DNA of 64,000 nucleotides, from assembly GCA_963848825.1 (NCBI GenBank), contig CAWKFA010000015.1, forward strand, positions 1,178,001 to 1,242,000, written 5' to 3'. The translations under genes were made by a program, and so were the position numbers. Positions 1-9,750 of this stretch are shown piece after piece (the first letter of the stretch is position 1; the number at the start of each line of letters is the position of its first letter). The notes below the pieces were generated by a model. That model did not search any database. It was not told where the DNA came from and saw only the letters and a program-made list of their open reading frames with translations. This DNA is from CAVVSQ01 sp963848825. GTDB lineage: Bacteria > Planctomycetota > Planctomycetia > Gemmatales > Gemmataceae.

Positions 1-80
1 CAATAGAAGTTTGGAGATCGACAGGCGTTGCAGACAGACCCAGTCACGGGTCGTTTGCTCCGCACCGAGATTACCTGGCG

Positions 81-112
81 GCGCGGGGTGCCATGACATG
101 GCACCCGACGCG
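81..112. repeat. Imperfect palindrome, copy 1 (GGTGCC/GGCACC family)
   Basis: Left arm around 81-92 pairs with the right arm at 100-112 around a short loop, ATGACAT. The same sequence returns at 1148-1180 as a perfect stem. Bases 1-248 otherwise contain no ORF with plausible protein character. A second GC-rich inverted sequence lies at about 165-195. The role is unknown; a 3' end or terminator-like element is possible. Confidence 0.55.
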
Positions 113-248
113 AAGAAAATCCTGATCGAGTTCTTCACCATGCTCGACGGCTTCGTGCCCGCCATGCCCACACCGTACTCGGGGTGGGCATCGGAAGCCA
201 CTGCATGGCATGCATGGCCACCCGGCGCGGCTCAAAACAGCCTCGGCT

Positions 249-1010
249 TCACTTGGCAGGTTTTTCAAATAGCTTGTCATCAAGTTTATCGAGCAGCTTG
301 ACGGCGAGGATATCGATCTCGATCATCTTCTCACCGTTATGGAAAACCAATTGTTTCATCGGCAGATTCAGACCACCAGTTTTTATGTAATTCTTGAAAA
401 CGATTTCAATTTCGATCTCTTTATCCGGCGCGAATAATGGCATCGCCTTACTGGTTTTGCCTCTGGCCAAGACTGCGGCTTCCTTTTCAAAATAGAAGGT
501 CGCCAGTATTTTTCCCTTGTGTGTCGCCTCGACGGATGTGAGTACTTGATCATCGACTCGCCGGTCCTGAAGCAGGCGTAAATCGACATTGTCGACGATT
601 CCGACAAGCTGTTGGATCATGTTAAGCGGATGGTACTGCGAATCTGGTGCGCGCTCGACCTTGATGTCAACGACGGGGTATTCGTCTTGCTTGTACCAGC
701 ATTTATTACCATCGATCGCCCACGTAATGGCGACCTGCTTGTCGGCAGTTTTTACTTTTAAGGCTTTTCTAAAACGATTTGGCAGGTCGAATGTGTCTTC
801 CATCGCCATGTCTACGGGACCAAGCTTGGGAATAGTCCCCTTTAATGTGCTCTTGATGTACGCCGTGTTGAGTTTGGCGATTGCGGTTGGCCCACCGTGT
901 GCCTTAATGCTTTTTTGCACAACATCGAAAGCTGTCTCGCCTGGTTCAACACACTTTCCAAAGCTGACCACGGTCAGCCCAAGAACAAACACGGACCAAC
1001 TGACCTTCAT
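249..1010 (-). CDS. Secreted hypothetical protein (planctomycete type)
   Basis: Predicted protein of 253 residues. I place the start at 1010 rather than at the upstream ATG (1070), because a GAGGGTGAG ribosome binding site precedes it and the protein then begins with a clean signal peptide (MKVSWSVFVLGLTVVSFG). The mature part starts with a helix-rich stretch (TAFDVVQKSIKAHGG, residues about 28-42), followed by alternating beta strands. This resembles outer-membrane-lipoprotein-sorting-like or LolA-type folds seen in many planctomycete proteins that begin 'A..A..K..G'. That fold assignment is inference; no catalytic motif is visible. It is probably periplasmic. It is transcribed alone and separated by hairpin DNA from the propeller gene upstream of it at 1259-2245. 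Confidence 0.75.
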   Translation of the reverse strand: MKVSWSVFVLGLTVVSFGKCVEPGETAFDVVQKSIKAHGGPTAIAKLNTAYIKSTLKGTIPKLGPVDMAMEDTFDLPNRFRKALKVKTADKQVAITWAIDGNKCWYKQDEYPVVDIKVERAPDSQYHPLNMIQQLVGIVDNVDLRLLQDRRVDDQVLTSVEATHKGKILATFYFEKEAAVLARGKTSKAMPLFAPDKEIEIEIVFKNYIKTGGLNLPMKQLVFHNGEKMIEIDILAVKLLDKLDDKLFEKPAK

Positions 1011-1147
1011 CGGCTCACCCTCGCGACGTTGTACCCGGGGTTGAGGTACTCCGAAACCCCGGTTGACCAAGCTAGACGTTATCTTAGCCCGCCAGTTCAG
1101 TCCAAGTCAATCAAGTGGGATTTTCGGGGGCCGTCGCTCTGTTGGTT

Positions 1148-1180
1148 CGCGTCGGGTGCCATGACATGGCACCCGACGCG
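1148..1180. repeat. Perfect 13-bp-stem palindrome, copy 2
   Basis: CGCGTCGGGTGCC pairs perfectly with GGCACCCGACGCG around the 7-nt loop ATGACAT. It lies between the stop of the propeller gene (1259) and the start of the secreted protein (1010), both on the minus strand, so it could act as a terminator without a T-tract. It shares the loop and right arm with the element at 81-112. Confidence 0.65.
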
Positions 1181-1258
1181 CAACTCGTAACAGCTCTGCG
1201 TGCCCGTGGGGAGGTGAGCCAGCGAGCACGTGAGCTGTGATTTCTTGTGAAGGCGCTT

Positions 1259-2245
1259 TCAGCGCCAGTCCACGCCGATGAACACCTTGCCCTTTTCCGA
1301 ACGCACGACTTTTGCATTGCCGCCATCCGGATCTGCGACCACGAGCCGAGACTCAAACTTCTTCAAGGCTTCTGAATCGAGGAAATGAACTGTCCCGATA
1401 ACGTAGACGATGTGCTTGCCGTCCGGCGCCCGAGCGCACGCGTTTACTTCGGCAGCCTGTGGGATGCCGGCCACCGGCTTGAGCATGCCGGGCTTGTCGA
1501 TGTCGATCACATAGGGTTTGTCCTTGTGGATGACGAGCGCGCGCCGGCCGTCAGGCGCGAGCCTTTCGGCCGATATCCAGCCCTTCGCCCTCTTCGCCAG
1601 GAGTTTTTCCTCCCCGCCTGCGGCCGTCATGAGATGAATGGATTTCGGGCGCCAGGCGGCTTCCGTGCCGTAGGAAGTCGCCAAGAACAGCTTGCCGTCG
1701 CGCGTTTGATCCGCGAGTAGGTAGTGCTTCAGCACGTCGAGGCGGGTTACGTTACCGGCCTTCACATCGATACGAAAATGGCGTATCTCCGGCTCTGGTC
1801 CTCCAAGGTTCACGTGCAGTTCTTGGCCACTTGGCGACCAGAACAACGTGATGAAGCCAGCGGCCTCCTTCAATTCAAACTTGGTGCCGAAATCCTTGCC
1901 GTCGAGCGCGCGCACGGACACCACGACATCCCCGTTGGTGTCGAGGGTCCAAAACGCCAGCGACTGTCGATCCGGTGACAGGCAGTTCGCGGGGGCTCGG
2001 CCTCCCATGGGCGGTAGCTCGATTTGGCGTTCATTCTCACCGTCGGGGTCCATGATGTACAATTTGGCGTCGCAGCCATACAGGATACGGCCGGGATCCG
2101 CGGGCACTGCTGCTTGCGGCGGCGCAGGTTTCGCGCCCGGCTCGTCGGCCCAGGTGAGGTTCCGGGCCTGCCAAAGCGTGCCGGAGCCTACAGCCGCTGC
2201 AAGGACGACGAGCAACCCCCAGTGTTTCAGCTTACTCAACAGCAT
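1259..2245 (-). CDS. TolB-like beta-propeller protein, exported
   Basis: Protein of 328 residues with an N-terminal membrane or signal segment (LLVVLAAAVGSGTLW, residues about 11-25). The linker is rich in Ala and Pro. Repeats of the PD40/TolB kind follow: 'DGENERQIELPP', 'LSPDRQSLAFW', 'WSPSGQELHVNLGG', 'RAPDGKHIVYV'. Proteins of this family form a beta-propeller in the periplasm, usually for protein-protein contacts. No enzyme domain is attached, so the partner cannot be named. The start at 2245 gives an intact signal region. In planctomycetes such propellers are often paired with sigma factors or kinases, but none is adjacent here. Confidence 0.75.
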   Translation of the reverse strand: MLLSKLKHWGLLVVLAAAVGSGTLWQARNLTWADEPGAKPAPPQAAVPADPGRILYGCDAKLYIMDPDGENERQIELPPMGGRAPANCLSPDRQSLAFWTLDTNGDVVVSVRALDGKDFGTKFELKEAAGFITLFWSPSGQELHVNLGGPEPEIRHFRIDVKAGNVTRLDVLKHYLLADQTRDGKLFLATSYGTEAAWRPKSIHLMTAAGGEEKLLAKRAKGWISAERLAPDGRRALVIHKDKPYVIDIDKPGMLKPVAGIPQAAEVNACARAPDGKHIVYVIGTVHFLDSEALKKFESRLVVADPDGGNAKVVRSEKGKVFIGVDWR

Positions 2246-2544
2246 GAATTACCTCCCGCCATAATGTGGAACGGCCCACGAGTGTATCAACGGCCTAATA
2301 CGGCCGCTAGAGGAACTAAGATCTGCGGCCAAGTAACCAGGAAGGGCGAGCCGCCCGGAGTCGTGCGCTGGGGTCGTCGCGAAAAAAGGGGCGATGCGGG
2401 AGAGCATGAATTATGGCCAGAAAGAAAGAAACGCCAGGCCAACGTATGATAAAAGTTGGCTAAAAAACCCTTGCTTGCGCGGCGGGCTATGGTTGCTACG
2501 AGTATCGCGGCATGAGATTGCGACCTGGCCTGCTTGGATGGTTA

Positions 2545-2843
2545 GAGCACCCCGTTGGGGTTTAATATTGTCTGTATCGTCGTTTACCCAGGCTTTCAGC
2601 CTGGGCTATCATAAGAGCGCTCCGTTGGAGCTTGGTTCTCTCTCCGAATTCGCGCTTCATGGTGCCTCTACCTCTTGCATGTGCCTGGGAACAGATTCAA
2701 ATCAAATGCCTTGCCGTCAAGGGAAACCCTGGGGACAACGACAAAACAAGCACCAAGCCCCAACGGGGCGCTTTATGCTAGCCCAGGCTGAAAGCCTGGG
2801 TACCCACGATCACCAACAAACATTAAGCCCCAACGGGTGCGCT
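2545..2843. repeat. Array of intergenic palindromes and inverted copies
   Basis: Within the gene-poor stretch 2246-2923 two kinds of short elements occur in both orientations. One is CCCAGGCTTTCAGCCTGGG at 2587-2605 with its inverted form at about 2782-2800. The other is a CCCGTTGGGG or CTCCGTTGGAG motif at 2551-2560 and 2620-2630, with inverted relatives at about 2757-2770 and 2826-2838. The order reads as an inverted pair around about 2700. These are not coding. Similar intergenic elements are scattered through many planctomycete genomes. The rest of 2246-2923 shows nothing recognisable. Confidence 0.65.
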
Positions 2844-2923
2844 AGCCATGTCCTTAACGGGCACGAGGGTTCAATCCCAAAAATAGCGCTGCTGATTGGC
2901 CGCGCCTTAAATGTAGCAACGTC

Positions 2924-3142
2924 CTACTCCGGATATAGTTTTCCTTCCGCGGCGAACGTCTCCGGACTCGGACGAGGCTGTTTCACAAAGGCAGAACTTC
3001 CCTGGAACCCAACTGCAATGTGCCGGGGTGCATAACCAGGTAACATTAATTCCACCGTATCGATAAGTAAATCGTAGTCTGCGACTATGCGGTTAGAATC
3101 AACAGTCTTGATGTCAATGTTTTTAAGCTCCTCCCAATGCAT
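2924..3142 (-). CDS. Small hypothetical protein
   Basis: ORF of 72 residues beginning MHWEELKNIDIKTVDSNRIV. A strong ribosome binding site (GGAGGACC) lies just upstream of the ATG at 3142, which is the main reason to accept it. The sequence is balanced and acidic with a hydrophobic centre (DLLIDTVELMLPGY), and looks like a folded small domain rather than a shadow. No family is recognised. It sits between the palindrome array and the GMC oxidoreductase, in the same orientation as the latter. Confidence 0.5.
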   Translation of the reverse strand: MHWEELKNIDIKTVDSNRIVADYDLLIDTVELMLPGYAPRHIAVGFQGSSAFVKQPRPSPETFAAEGKLYPE

Positions 3143-3204
3143 AAGGTCCTCCAGATTCTATGGCAACATACTAATACCCCGGTCCAATCCCGCTCATCGG
3201 GCCG

Positions 3205-4747
3205 CTAAAGCCGTTGCCCGATGCCCTCGGCCACGCGTAGTGCGTTGGCCGCTATGGTAAGGCTCGGGTGCAGGCCGCCGCTGCTGGGAAAGAACGAGGC
3301 GTCGACGATGTAGAGGTTATCGAGATCATGTGCGCGGTTGTCTCGGTCGAGAACGCTGGTGCGGGGATCGTCGCCGAACCGGCAGGTGCCGCAGGGATGA
3401 GCGAGGTTCAGGTTCGCGAACGTGTCGCTCACCAGGCGGGTCTCGAACCTGGGGCGGAGGTCGTTGCAAAAACGTTCCATGAGCGAGGCGCAGCGTTGCC
3501 TCAGCTCGTCGGGAACGGTGTAGTGGTAGGTGGGGCAGCTCGCTGTGCCATCGGGGGGCAGAACGCGGTTGTGCGCATAGGGAAGATCTTCGACAATGCT
3601 CGCGAAACCGAGCACGGCGCGGTGGCCGCTGGCGCCATGCGGCAGCCGGACGGCGATCTCATGCGGGGTGGGCGTGGAGGTTGCCGAGTTTTATGCCATC
3701 GACAAGGTAATAATCGTTGAGGCTGATGCCGTGGCCCATGGGGGCGGTCTCCACCGGGTCAATCGTACGCACGAATACCTGGTCCGTTGCGTGCAGCATG
3801 AGATTGCGCCTGACCAGGCCAGAGCTATTGGCCAGGCCGTGCGGCTGATCCGTTCCCCTCGATTGCAACAGCAGGCGTGGCGTGAGGTAGGCGTTCGCCG
3901 CCAGCACGAAAATCCGGCCGCGCACCTCAATCTGCTCTCCGCGGTAGGCACAAGTCGCCGTGGACACGGCGCGCCCGCTCGCCGTCAGGCGCGTCACTTC
4001 GCACTCCGGCAGGATGTGGGCGCCATGGAGTTCGAGGGCCGGCCGCAGGCAATTCTTCTCGGCATCGTTGCGACAAGCCCGCGCAGAGGGTGCCCGTACA
4101 CCCGGCGCATTCAGGCACGCGCTCGCAGGCATAGTGGAAGCGATAGGGGTGCAGGCCGCAGGCCGACAACTGCTGCAGATAGGCGAGTTCCCGTGGCGTC
4201 GGCTCGGGCGGCATCGCCAGGGGACCGGCTGCAAAGAGAGGATCGGGAGTGCCACGCACGCGATAGCGCTCTTCCGCCTCCGCGTAGTAGGGGGCGAGCT
4301 CGTCGTAAGTGATCGGCCACGCTTCCGGCAAGGTGCTGTCGTGCGCGCGGGAAAAAATCGCCGCGGCGTAAAGTCTTGCGGACGAAGCCGTTCCATCACC
4401 ATGCTGAAGACCGCGGAGGAGCCGCCGGTGCCGCAGCCGACCGGGTGAAAAGAGGTCCCATTGGCCAGGGAAGCCGCGTTGCGAAAGGGCGTCGGCCACC
4501 AGCCATGCCGCAGGCGCTCGGCCGGATCGGCCTGGTGAACCAGGGCCGTGCCGCGCACCACGGCGGGGTCGGCAAAGAGCATTCTGCCGCGCTCGATAAA
4601 CAACACAGCATGGCCGCGCCGTGCCAGCGCATGGCCAAGCGTCGAGCCGCCGATCCCGGTGCCGACAACCACCACGTCCCAGCACTGGGCCCGCGCATCC
4701 TCGGGAATGTGGCTCAGCGATGAGTTTGTGGGGGTCAGTGTGTGCAT
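3205..4747 (-). CDS. GMC-family FAD oxidoreductase, frameshifted
   Basis: Joined product of about 510 residues. The N-terminus carries the FAD-binding Rossmann motif (VVVVGTGIGGSTLGHALARR, residues about 25-44) followed by the acidic beta-2 end (LFIERG). The C-terminus carries the GMC hallmark HPCGTCRFG and the terminal SSGGLHPSLTIAANAL segment, where His and Asn normally form the catalytic pair. These enzymes oxidise alcohols or sterol-like substrates with FAD; the substrate here is unknown. Homology moves between frames at about 4380, 4060 and 3660, so three frameshifts break the gene. The middle part is read in another frame (ITYDELAPYYAEAEERYRVR). It could be a real pseudogene, but neighbouring essential genes show the same damage. 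Start at 4747. Confidence 0.8.
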
Positions 4748-4807
4748 TCGGGACAGCTCGCGCTGTTGTCTGTCGTGACCATTGCCGGCATTATCGCTCC
4801 GACTGGT

Positions 4808-5755
4808 CTAAGTTTCGCTTTTGTTCACGTTATCGTCGGACACGACAACACCAGGGCGCCGCCGAACCACGAACCATAGAGCGAACGCAATCGACACGGT
4901 GATTAACAGCCCGATGAGCAATACCGCCGCCAGCTTGCCCTTGGCGGTATCGTCGCCCAAGTTGTTCGGTACGGTAGTTCCCGTGGGTACCGCGACCACT
5001 TTGTCGGCCGCCGTGGACGGAAAAGAAGTGGCGCGAATCATGAAATCGGTAATCCGAACGTCAAGGGCGGCCTCGGGGCCGCCTGTTGCCGCGACAATGG
5101 CCACGTCGTTTACATCCTCATCCCCAAAGGGATATTCTTTGAGCAGCGTGAATTCGCCACCTGGGCCTTCCGCGACATTGGCGGCGATCGTCGATCCCTT
5201 GCGAACCAGTTGCAGCCGGCCGTTCATTGCCGACGTGGGCCGGGATGCCGATATTTGTTCATTACGCCCAGACATGTCGCTCTTCAGGCTTCGCCATACG
5301 AAAAAATCGTTGCCGCGCTGCGTCACCCGGCGATGGTGCGCCACCATGTTGGTTCCCGGTCTGTTGAGCACGGCGCGCAAATTGACTTTTGTCTGCGCGC
5401 GGCGTGTTCGGGTTTGGGCTCGGCCAATATCTCGAATGACATCGTGACTTCAAAATCGCCGCCCACCGCGAAATCGGTGGCCAGGCCAATGGCACTGGGT
5501 TGGGGTGGCCTGCCGGCTGGGTAGCGTGATCCGCAGCCCCTCCGGCTCAAACTTCACGAACTCCTGCGCGTCGCGACCAACGAAGTGCATTTTCGGCGGT
5601 TTAACAGGGTTGCCTTTGAACGACTGATAGAACGTCTGTGGATAGCCGCGCCCATCCATCGGCGGGACGTTCATGTTCTGAGCGCCATTAATATTCCAGA
5701 CAGCGACCATACCGGCGCACAGGACGATCATGATCAACGTCAGCGTGGTTTTCAT
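4808..5755 (-). CDS. DUF1583-like membrane-anchored protein, frameshifted
   Basis: About 315 residues when joined. It starts at 5755 with a signal or anchor segment (MKTTLTLIMIVLCAGMVAVW) and a GAAGGATC ribosome binding site. Motifs typical of the planctomycete DUF1583 family follow: 'YQSFKGNPV', 'EPEGLRITLPAG', 'GDFEVTMSFEI', 'NGRLQLVRKG' and 'ALDVRITDFMIRA'. The fold is expected to be a jelly-roll lectin-like domain. The C-terminus has one strong membrane helix (AAVLLIGLLITVSIAFALWF) followed by a basic tail. Two frameshifts are needed, near 5510 and near 5380. The gene lies 60 bp from the GMC oxidoreductase in the same direction, so co-transcription is possible. Confidence 0.7.
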
Positions 5756-5996
5756 GCAAATGATCCTTCACTATTCCACCTCAACCCCAAAGCGAGTTCC
5801 CGGACAACCGTTAAGGCAAATGATAAACCCCGTGAGAATGGCTGTCCATGGCGGCGCTGGTGGTAGTTGGCCACAACGTGAAATCCGCCCAGCGGCGCGA
5901 GGCTCGATGGTACCAACCAAGGTGGATGAGAGGGAAGTCGGTAGTTGGCTCAGGCCTGGCGCGTGGGGCGGCAAAGAGCGAAACGAGGGCCTGGAC

Positions 5997-6314
5997 TTAG
6001 CTCGCGAGGTCTTTTTCGAGTTGTTCGAGGCGATTGAGTTTACGGTCGCGTTGCCCGTGTTTCATGTGGTAGATGCCCGGAGCATCGAGGGTCTCGCCCG
6101 GAGCGAGTCGGCAGGCTTTATGTTTGGCGAGCCCCTGCTGAAACCAGGCTTTCAGGCAATCGTCGCAGCATAAGCCATAAGTCTTGAGCTCGCTTTGCAA
6201 GCCGTCGCTCCAGCGGCAAGCGATTTTAAAGGCGGCCAGGTTTTTGCAGCCGGGCGTGTGGCAGTAGATGGGATAGGCAGGCATCGGCATCGGGCGATCT
6301 TTCAAGCAGGGCAA
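5997..6314 (-). CDS. Small cysteine-rich hypothetical protein downstream of rnc
   Basis: Protein of 105 residues with cysteines and a histidine arranged like a treble or zinc ribbon: 'YCHTPGCKN' near residues 18-26 and 'YGLCCDDCLKAWF' near 47-59. Its C-terminus is a charged helix (QRDRKLNRLEQLEKDL). The pattern suggests structural zinc, by inference. It begins 22 bp after the end of rnc in the same orientation, so it is likely in the same transcript. A shorter start (MPMPAYP) a few codons in is possible. Function unknown. Confidence 0.7.
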   Translation of the reverse strand: MPCLKDRPMPMPAYPIYCHTPGCKNLAAFKIACRWSDGLQSELKTYGLCCDDCLKAWFQQGLAKHKACRLAPGETLDAPGIYHMKHGQRDRKLNRLEQLEKDLAS

Positions 6315-6335
6315 AACATGCGGGGAAGCGGTTCG

Positions 6336-7066
6336 TCAATCGGTGGCATAAGGGATTGGTTCGCCGGCAATTTGCGCGAGGGCATTCATGGCGGCTTTCT
6401 GTTCGGCTTCCTTTTTGTTGCGGCCCCAGGCAGCCGGGAAGGTGGGGCGTTTGTCGATGAAGGCGGCGACTTTGAAGCATTTACTGTGGTCGGGGCCCTT
6501 TTCGTCGAGCAAGAGGTACTGGGGGGTCTCGTTGAACTCGCGCTGGGCCACCTGCTGCAAATGCGATTTGTAGTTGCCGGCGTGGGCGCCTTCGGCTACT
6601 TCCTCGATTTCCGGCCCAATGTACTTGAGAATGAAGGGCCTGACGGATTCCAGGCCGCCGTCCAGGTAGATGGCGGCCACCAGCGATTCGAAAACGTCCG
6701 CCAAAAGATTGGCGGGCATGGCCAGTTGCAAATGCATGCCCTTGCCGAGAAAAAGGAAATCGCCCAGGTTGAGAAGTTTGCTAATGCGGGCGCAGGTTCG
6801 GCGGCTGACGACTGCCGACTTTACCTTGGTGAGATCGCCTTCCTCGTATTCGGGAAACGCAAGAATAGCTGTTCGCAGACCACCAGGCCGAGAATGGCGT
6901 CGCCCAAAAACTCCAGGCGTTCATTGGAAGCCAAACGCGTGTCGGCACCCGACGTGTGCGTGAGGGCGGCACGCAGCAAAGCTGGCTTGATAAATCGATA
7001 GCCGATGGCCTCCTGGCATTCTTCCAGGACATCGGTATACGTTGAATTCATTACTTCCCGCGCCAT
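6336..7066 (-). CDS. rnc: Ribonuclease III, frameshifted
   Basis: Double-strand-specific endoribonuclease that processes rRNA precursors and structured mRNAs in the cytoplasm. The joined product is about 243 residues, normal for the family. The catalytic signature NERLEFLGDAILGL lies near residues 48-61, and a second conserved acidic site occurs in ADVFESLVAAIYLDGG. The C-terminal third is a double-stranded-RNA-binding domain (NYKSHLQQVAQREF to NKKEAEQKAAMNAL). Homology changes frame at about 6860, just after the signature, so one frameshift splits it. The start could be 7066 or the internal ATG at 7051 (MNSTYTDV), which has GGAAG nearby. The small cysteine-rich gene follows at once. Confidence 0.9.
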
Positions 7067-7210
7067 AAGAGTTGTCGTGGTTGCGACACTGGAAAACTGA
7101 ACGATTATTTTATGAAAATTAACACTTCATGAAGGAATTGTCAATTGTTCGATGGGCAATGTGGCCTGGCGATTCCAGGCCCCTTGGAAAATGTTAACGC
7201 CCACGAGGTT

Positions 7211-7291
7211 CTAGCAGCCCGTTGAAAAAGGGGTCAGACCCCCTTTACAGGGTACTCAAGGGGTCTGACCCCTTTTTCAACGGGCTGCTAG
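7211..7291. repeat. Perfect 32-bp-stem palindrome (GGGGTCAGACCCC family)
   Basis: Bases 7211-7242 are the exact reverse complement of 7260-7291, leaving a 17-nt loop. The element begins CTAGCAGCCCGTTG, continues with an A-tract, and contains GGGGTCAGACCCC. Read from either side it ends in T5 after the GC core, so it can serve as a bidirectional terminator. The stop codon of the PLD gene (7288-7290) lies inside it. Partial copies of one arm occur at 13904-13922, 15931-15950, 31752-31771 and elsewhere. Confidence 0.85.
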
Positions 7292-7886
7292 GCGCGGTGC
7301 CGGCCCTTGGTTTCCGGTTCACGCATTTGGGCGGGTTTGCAATGGGCCTTGTGATGAAAAAAGTTGTCGCGATAGCGGCCAAGCAGTTCCGAATTCCCCT
7401 TTATAATCAGGAGGTTTTCCGCGTTTTCCCCTTCGGCCTGGTTGGTGAAGTTGAAACTGCCGGTAATCAACGTCTTTTGGTCGATAATCATGATTTTGTT
7501 GTGGGCGATGGGGTGGTCGGCATCGATGAGTGGGCCGAGGCCCTGTTCGAGAAGGATGTGCATGTCGGAATATTTTTCGATCTCATTGCTGCGGTCGAGG
7601 AGGACTTCTACTTTGACGCCCCGCTTTTTGGCGTCAACCAGACCGTAGGTTAATGGATCGGCAGTGAACGAATAGGCCTGTACCAAAATCTCCCGCCGTG
7701 CTTTTTTCAGCTCCTGGACAATGGCATCCTGGCAGCCTCCCTTCGGAGAAAAATGCACGACCGTTTCGGAAACATGGCCCAGCTTGCGCCCAACGCCCGC
7801 AGCAGATAAAGAAGGGTGAGCCCGCCGAAAAAACCGGTGGCAAGCTGAATCCACATGAGTACATCGGGATCCAAGGGCCAGGACAT
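7288..7886 (-). CDS. PLD-family nuclease-like protein with N-terminal anchor, frameshifted
   Basis: About 199 residues. Single HKD motif (HNKIMIIDQKTLITGSFNFT) followed by the NAENLLII strand, as in the small single-domain Nuc/PLD6 group, which acts as a dimer on nucleic acid or phosphodiester bonds. A membrane helix is seen at the very N-terminus (IQLATGFFGGLTLLYLLRAL), starting from the ATG at 7886, so the enzyme is probably membrane-tethered. The N-terminal helix and the catalytic part are in different frames, with a break near 7780. The longer ORF that starts at 8055 is not the natural N-terminus. The stop codon is provided by the palindrome at 7211-7291. Confidence 0.8.
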
Positions 7887-8087
7887 GTCTCGGTCTCCTA
7901 TCGGGCGGCAAGCTAGCCATAAAAAAGCAAAGGCATAGAGGTGGCCACCATAACAAGGGATGGCCAAACCGCCAATCCGAAAAAAGAGATCGGCCCGGGG
8001 TGGTAAAGGGGGTAAACGCGAAATTGGCTATGAATTCCCGCGGCGTCCACGCCAAGCAAACGGAGTCGTTCGTGGCGGCATTGCACC

Positions 8088-9498
8088 TCAGATGAGGATG
8101 ACACTGTCCAGTTTCTTTTCCCAGGCAGCGCAGAGTGCGCGGGTCCGCTGCCCTGCCGCGCCCAGGTATTTTGCCGGGTCTTCCAGGATGGCCTTCTGAG
8201 CGGCAGTCAGCTTTGCAAAATAGGGATCGAGGTTGCGGGTTTCCTTGATAACCTGGGCCAGGGTTTTCTTGCTGGTGCGTGCCTGGCGGGCCAGCACGCG
8301 TGCGGCTTCATGCCCTTCGGGATGGCCGCCCATGGCCAGCAACACGTAAAGAGGCTCCGCGGTCACCGGGTCCTTGCCCTCCTCCACAATCTCCAGCATG
8401 CGCGCGGCGTCCGGCTCGATGCCCGCCAGGGAGCCGCGCAGCCGGTGGACGCCGTAGGCGAAGGCGGCCACGAATTCGGTCACAAAACGCATGGAAGCCG
8501 AGTTGGTAAGATCGCGCTGGTGTTCGGAGATCTGGTCCATGAGCACGGTAGTGAGGCGCGGCATGTATGCCTTCCAGAGGCTTTTGACGTTTTCGAAATC
8601 CTTGGGATTGACCTTGTGCGGCATGGTGGACGAGCCGACGATCGGGGAGTTGGGATCGGCCGCCTTCTTGTCCCGCAATTCGCGCAATTCGCTGCGCTGG
8701 AGGTGGCGAAAATCATCGGCGATATTGGCCAGCACGCCCCAGCAGGACGTTAAGGCATAAACGTAATCCGCGACATATTCGGGCTGCACCACCTGGCTGG
8801 AAATCTCGGGCGGCACCAGGCCCAGCTTGCGCATCAAGGCTGCCTCAATCTCCTCAGGTGCTTCGGCGACAGCAGCGACAGAGCGTTATAAGCACCAACG
8901 GCCCCGGCGAATTTGCCGCGCAGGTTGCCGGTCGCCTGACGGATGGCCTCCAGACGCTGGCCAACGCGCGAAACATGGAGCGCCACCGCGAAACCGAACG
9001 TCATGGGCACCGCGTGCTGACCATGCGTCCGACCCATCTGGAGCGTATCGGCGTGCGCACGGGCGAGCGCGATCAACTGGCGCAAGAGAGCAACCAGGTC
9101 CGGCACGATCACCGCCCGCGTGACTTCGGTCAGACACAGGGCCCGGGCGGTATCCATGATGTCGGCGGAAGTCGCGAAGAGGTGCACGTAAGGCCGGGCG
9201 GCGGCGCTGATGCGCCGGCAAATGCAATTGACCAGGCGCGGATATTATGCTGGATGCGGCTCTCCTCCTCATAAACCTCTTGCGGGGTGATGGCGTGGCA
9301 GGCTTCGCCGATCTCGGCGGCGAGCCGCGCGGAGCAGACGCCGTAGTCGGCGAGCGTCTCGGCGAGCGCCGCTTCGACACGCGCCAGGTACTGAACCTGT
9401 GCCCCTTCGGAAATGAAGGGGTGCAGACGCTCATAAAACCCGGCATCGGCAAAATAATAGCGGGAGTCGAAAGGCGAAGCGGCGTCGAACGAATTCAT
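8088..9498 (-). CDS. purB: Adenylosuccinate lyase, frameshifted
   Basis: Cytosolic enzyme of purine synthesis that releases fumarate from SAICAR and from adenylosuccinate. The joined length of about 470 residues fits the family. The fumarase/lyase signature is clear (GSSTMPHKVNPKDFENV), as is the conserved histidine region MGRTHGQHAVPMTFG. The N-terminus (SPFDSRYYFADAG) matches the usual 'sPl.~RY' start. Homology crosses frames near 9240 and near 8865. The divergent neighbour argG begins 253 bp away, and no other purine gene is in the window. Because purB is normally essential and single-copy, the two frameshifts most likely reflect sequence error. Confidence 0.9.
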
Positions 9499-9750
9499 CG
9501 CGTGGTCCCTGGAGCGGCTGGCAGGAGATATTGCGAAGCATCCTGCGTCAGCAAACGCACGAGCTTTCGGGGCTCAAAACGCCCCCTTTTGATTTATTAC
9601 GTTGCCCCCCTATCCGCAACCGGGTACAAAACCTCTTATCGTTAACCGTGCCATTAGCAAAGCCAGCGGGTCCGTCTCCTTATTCAGGGGCCGAATGCGC
9701 CGGGCGCGGTTGCCAAGTATACCTGTTTCCTTTCCGACAGGGCCTTTGTC

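Noticed and set aside
2838..2895. tRNA-like stretch (GGGTTCAATCCC with GCGCTA/TAGCGC ends)
   Set aside because: Too short for a cloverleaf; no anticodon arm or CCA-proximal 7-bp stem could be drawn.
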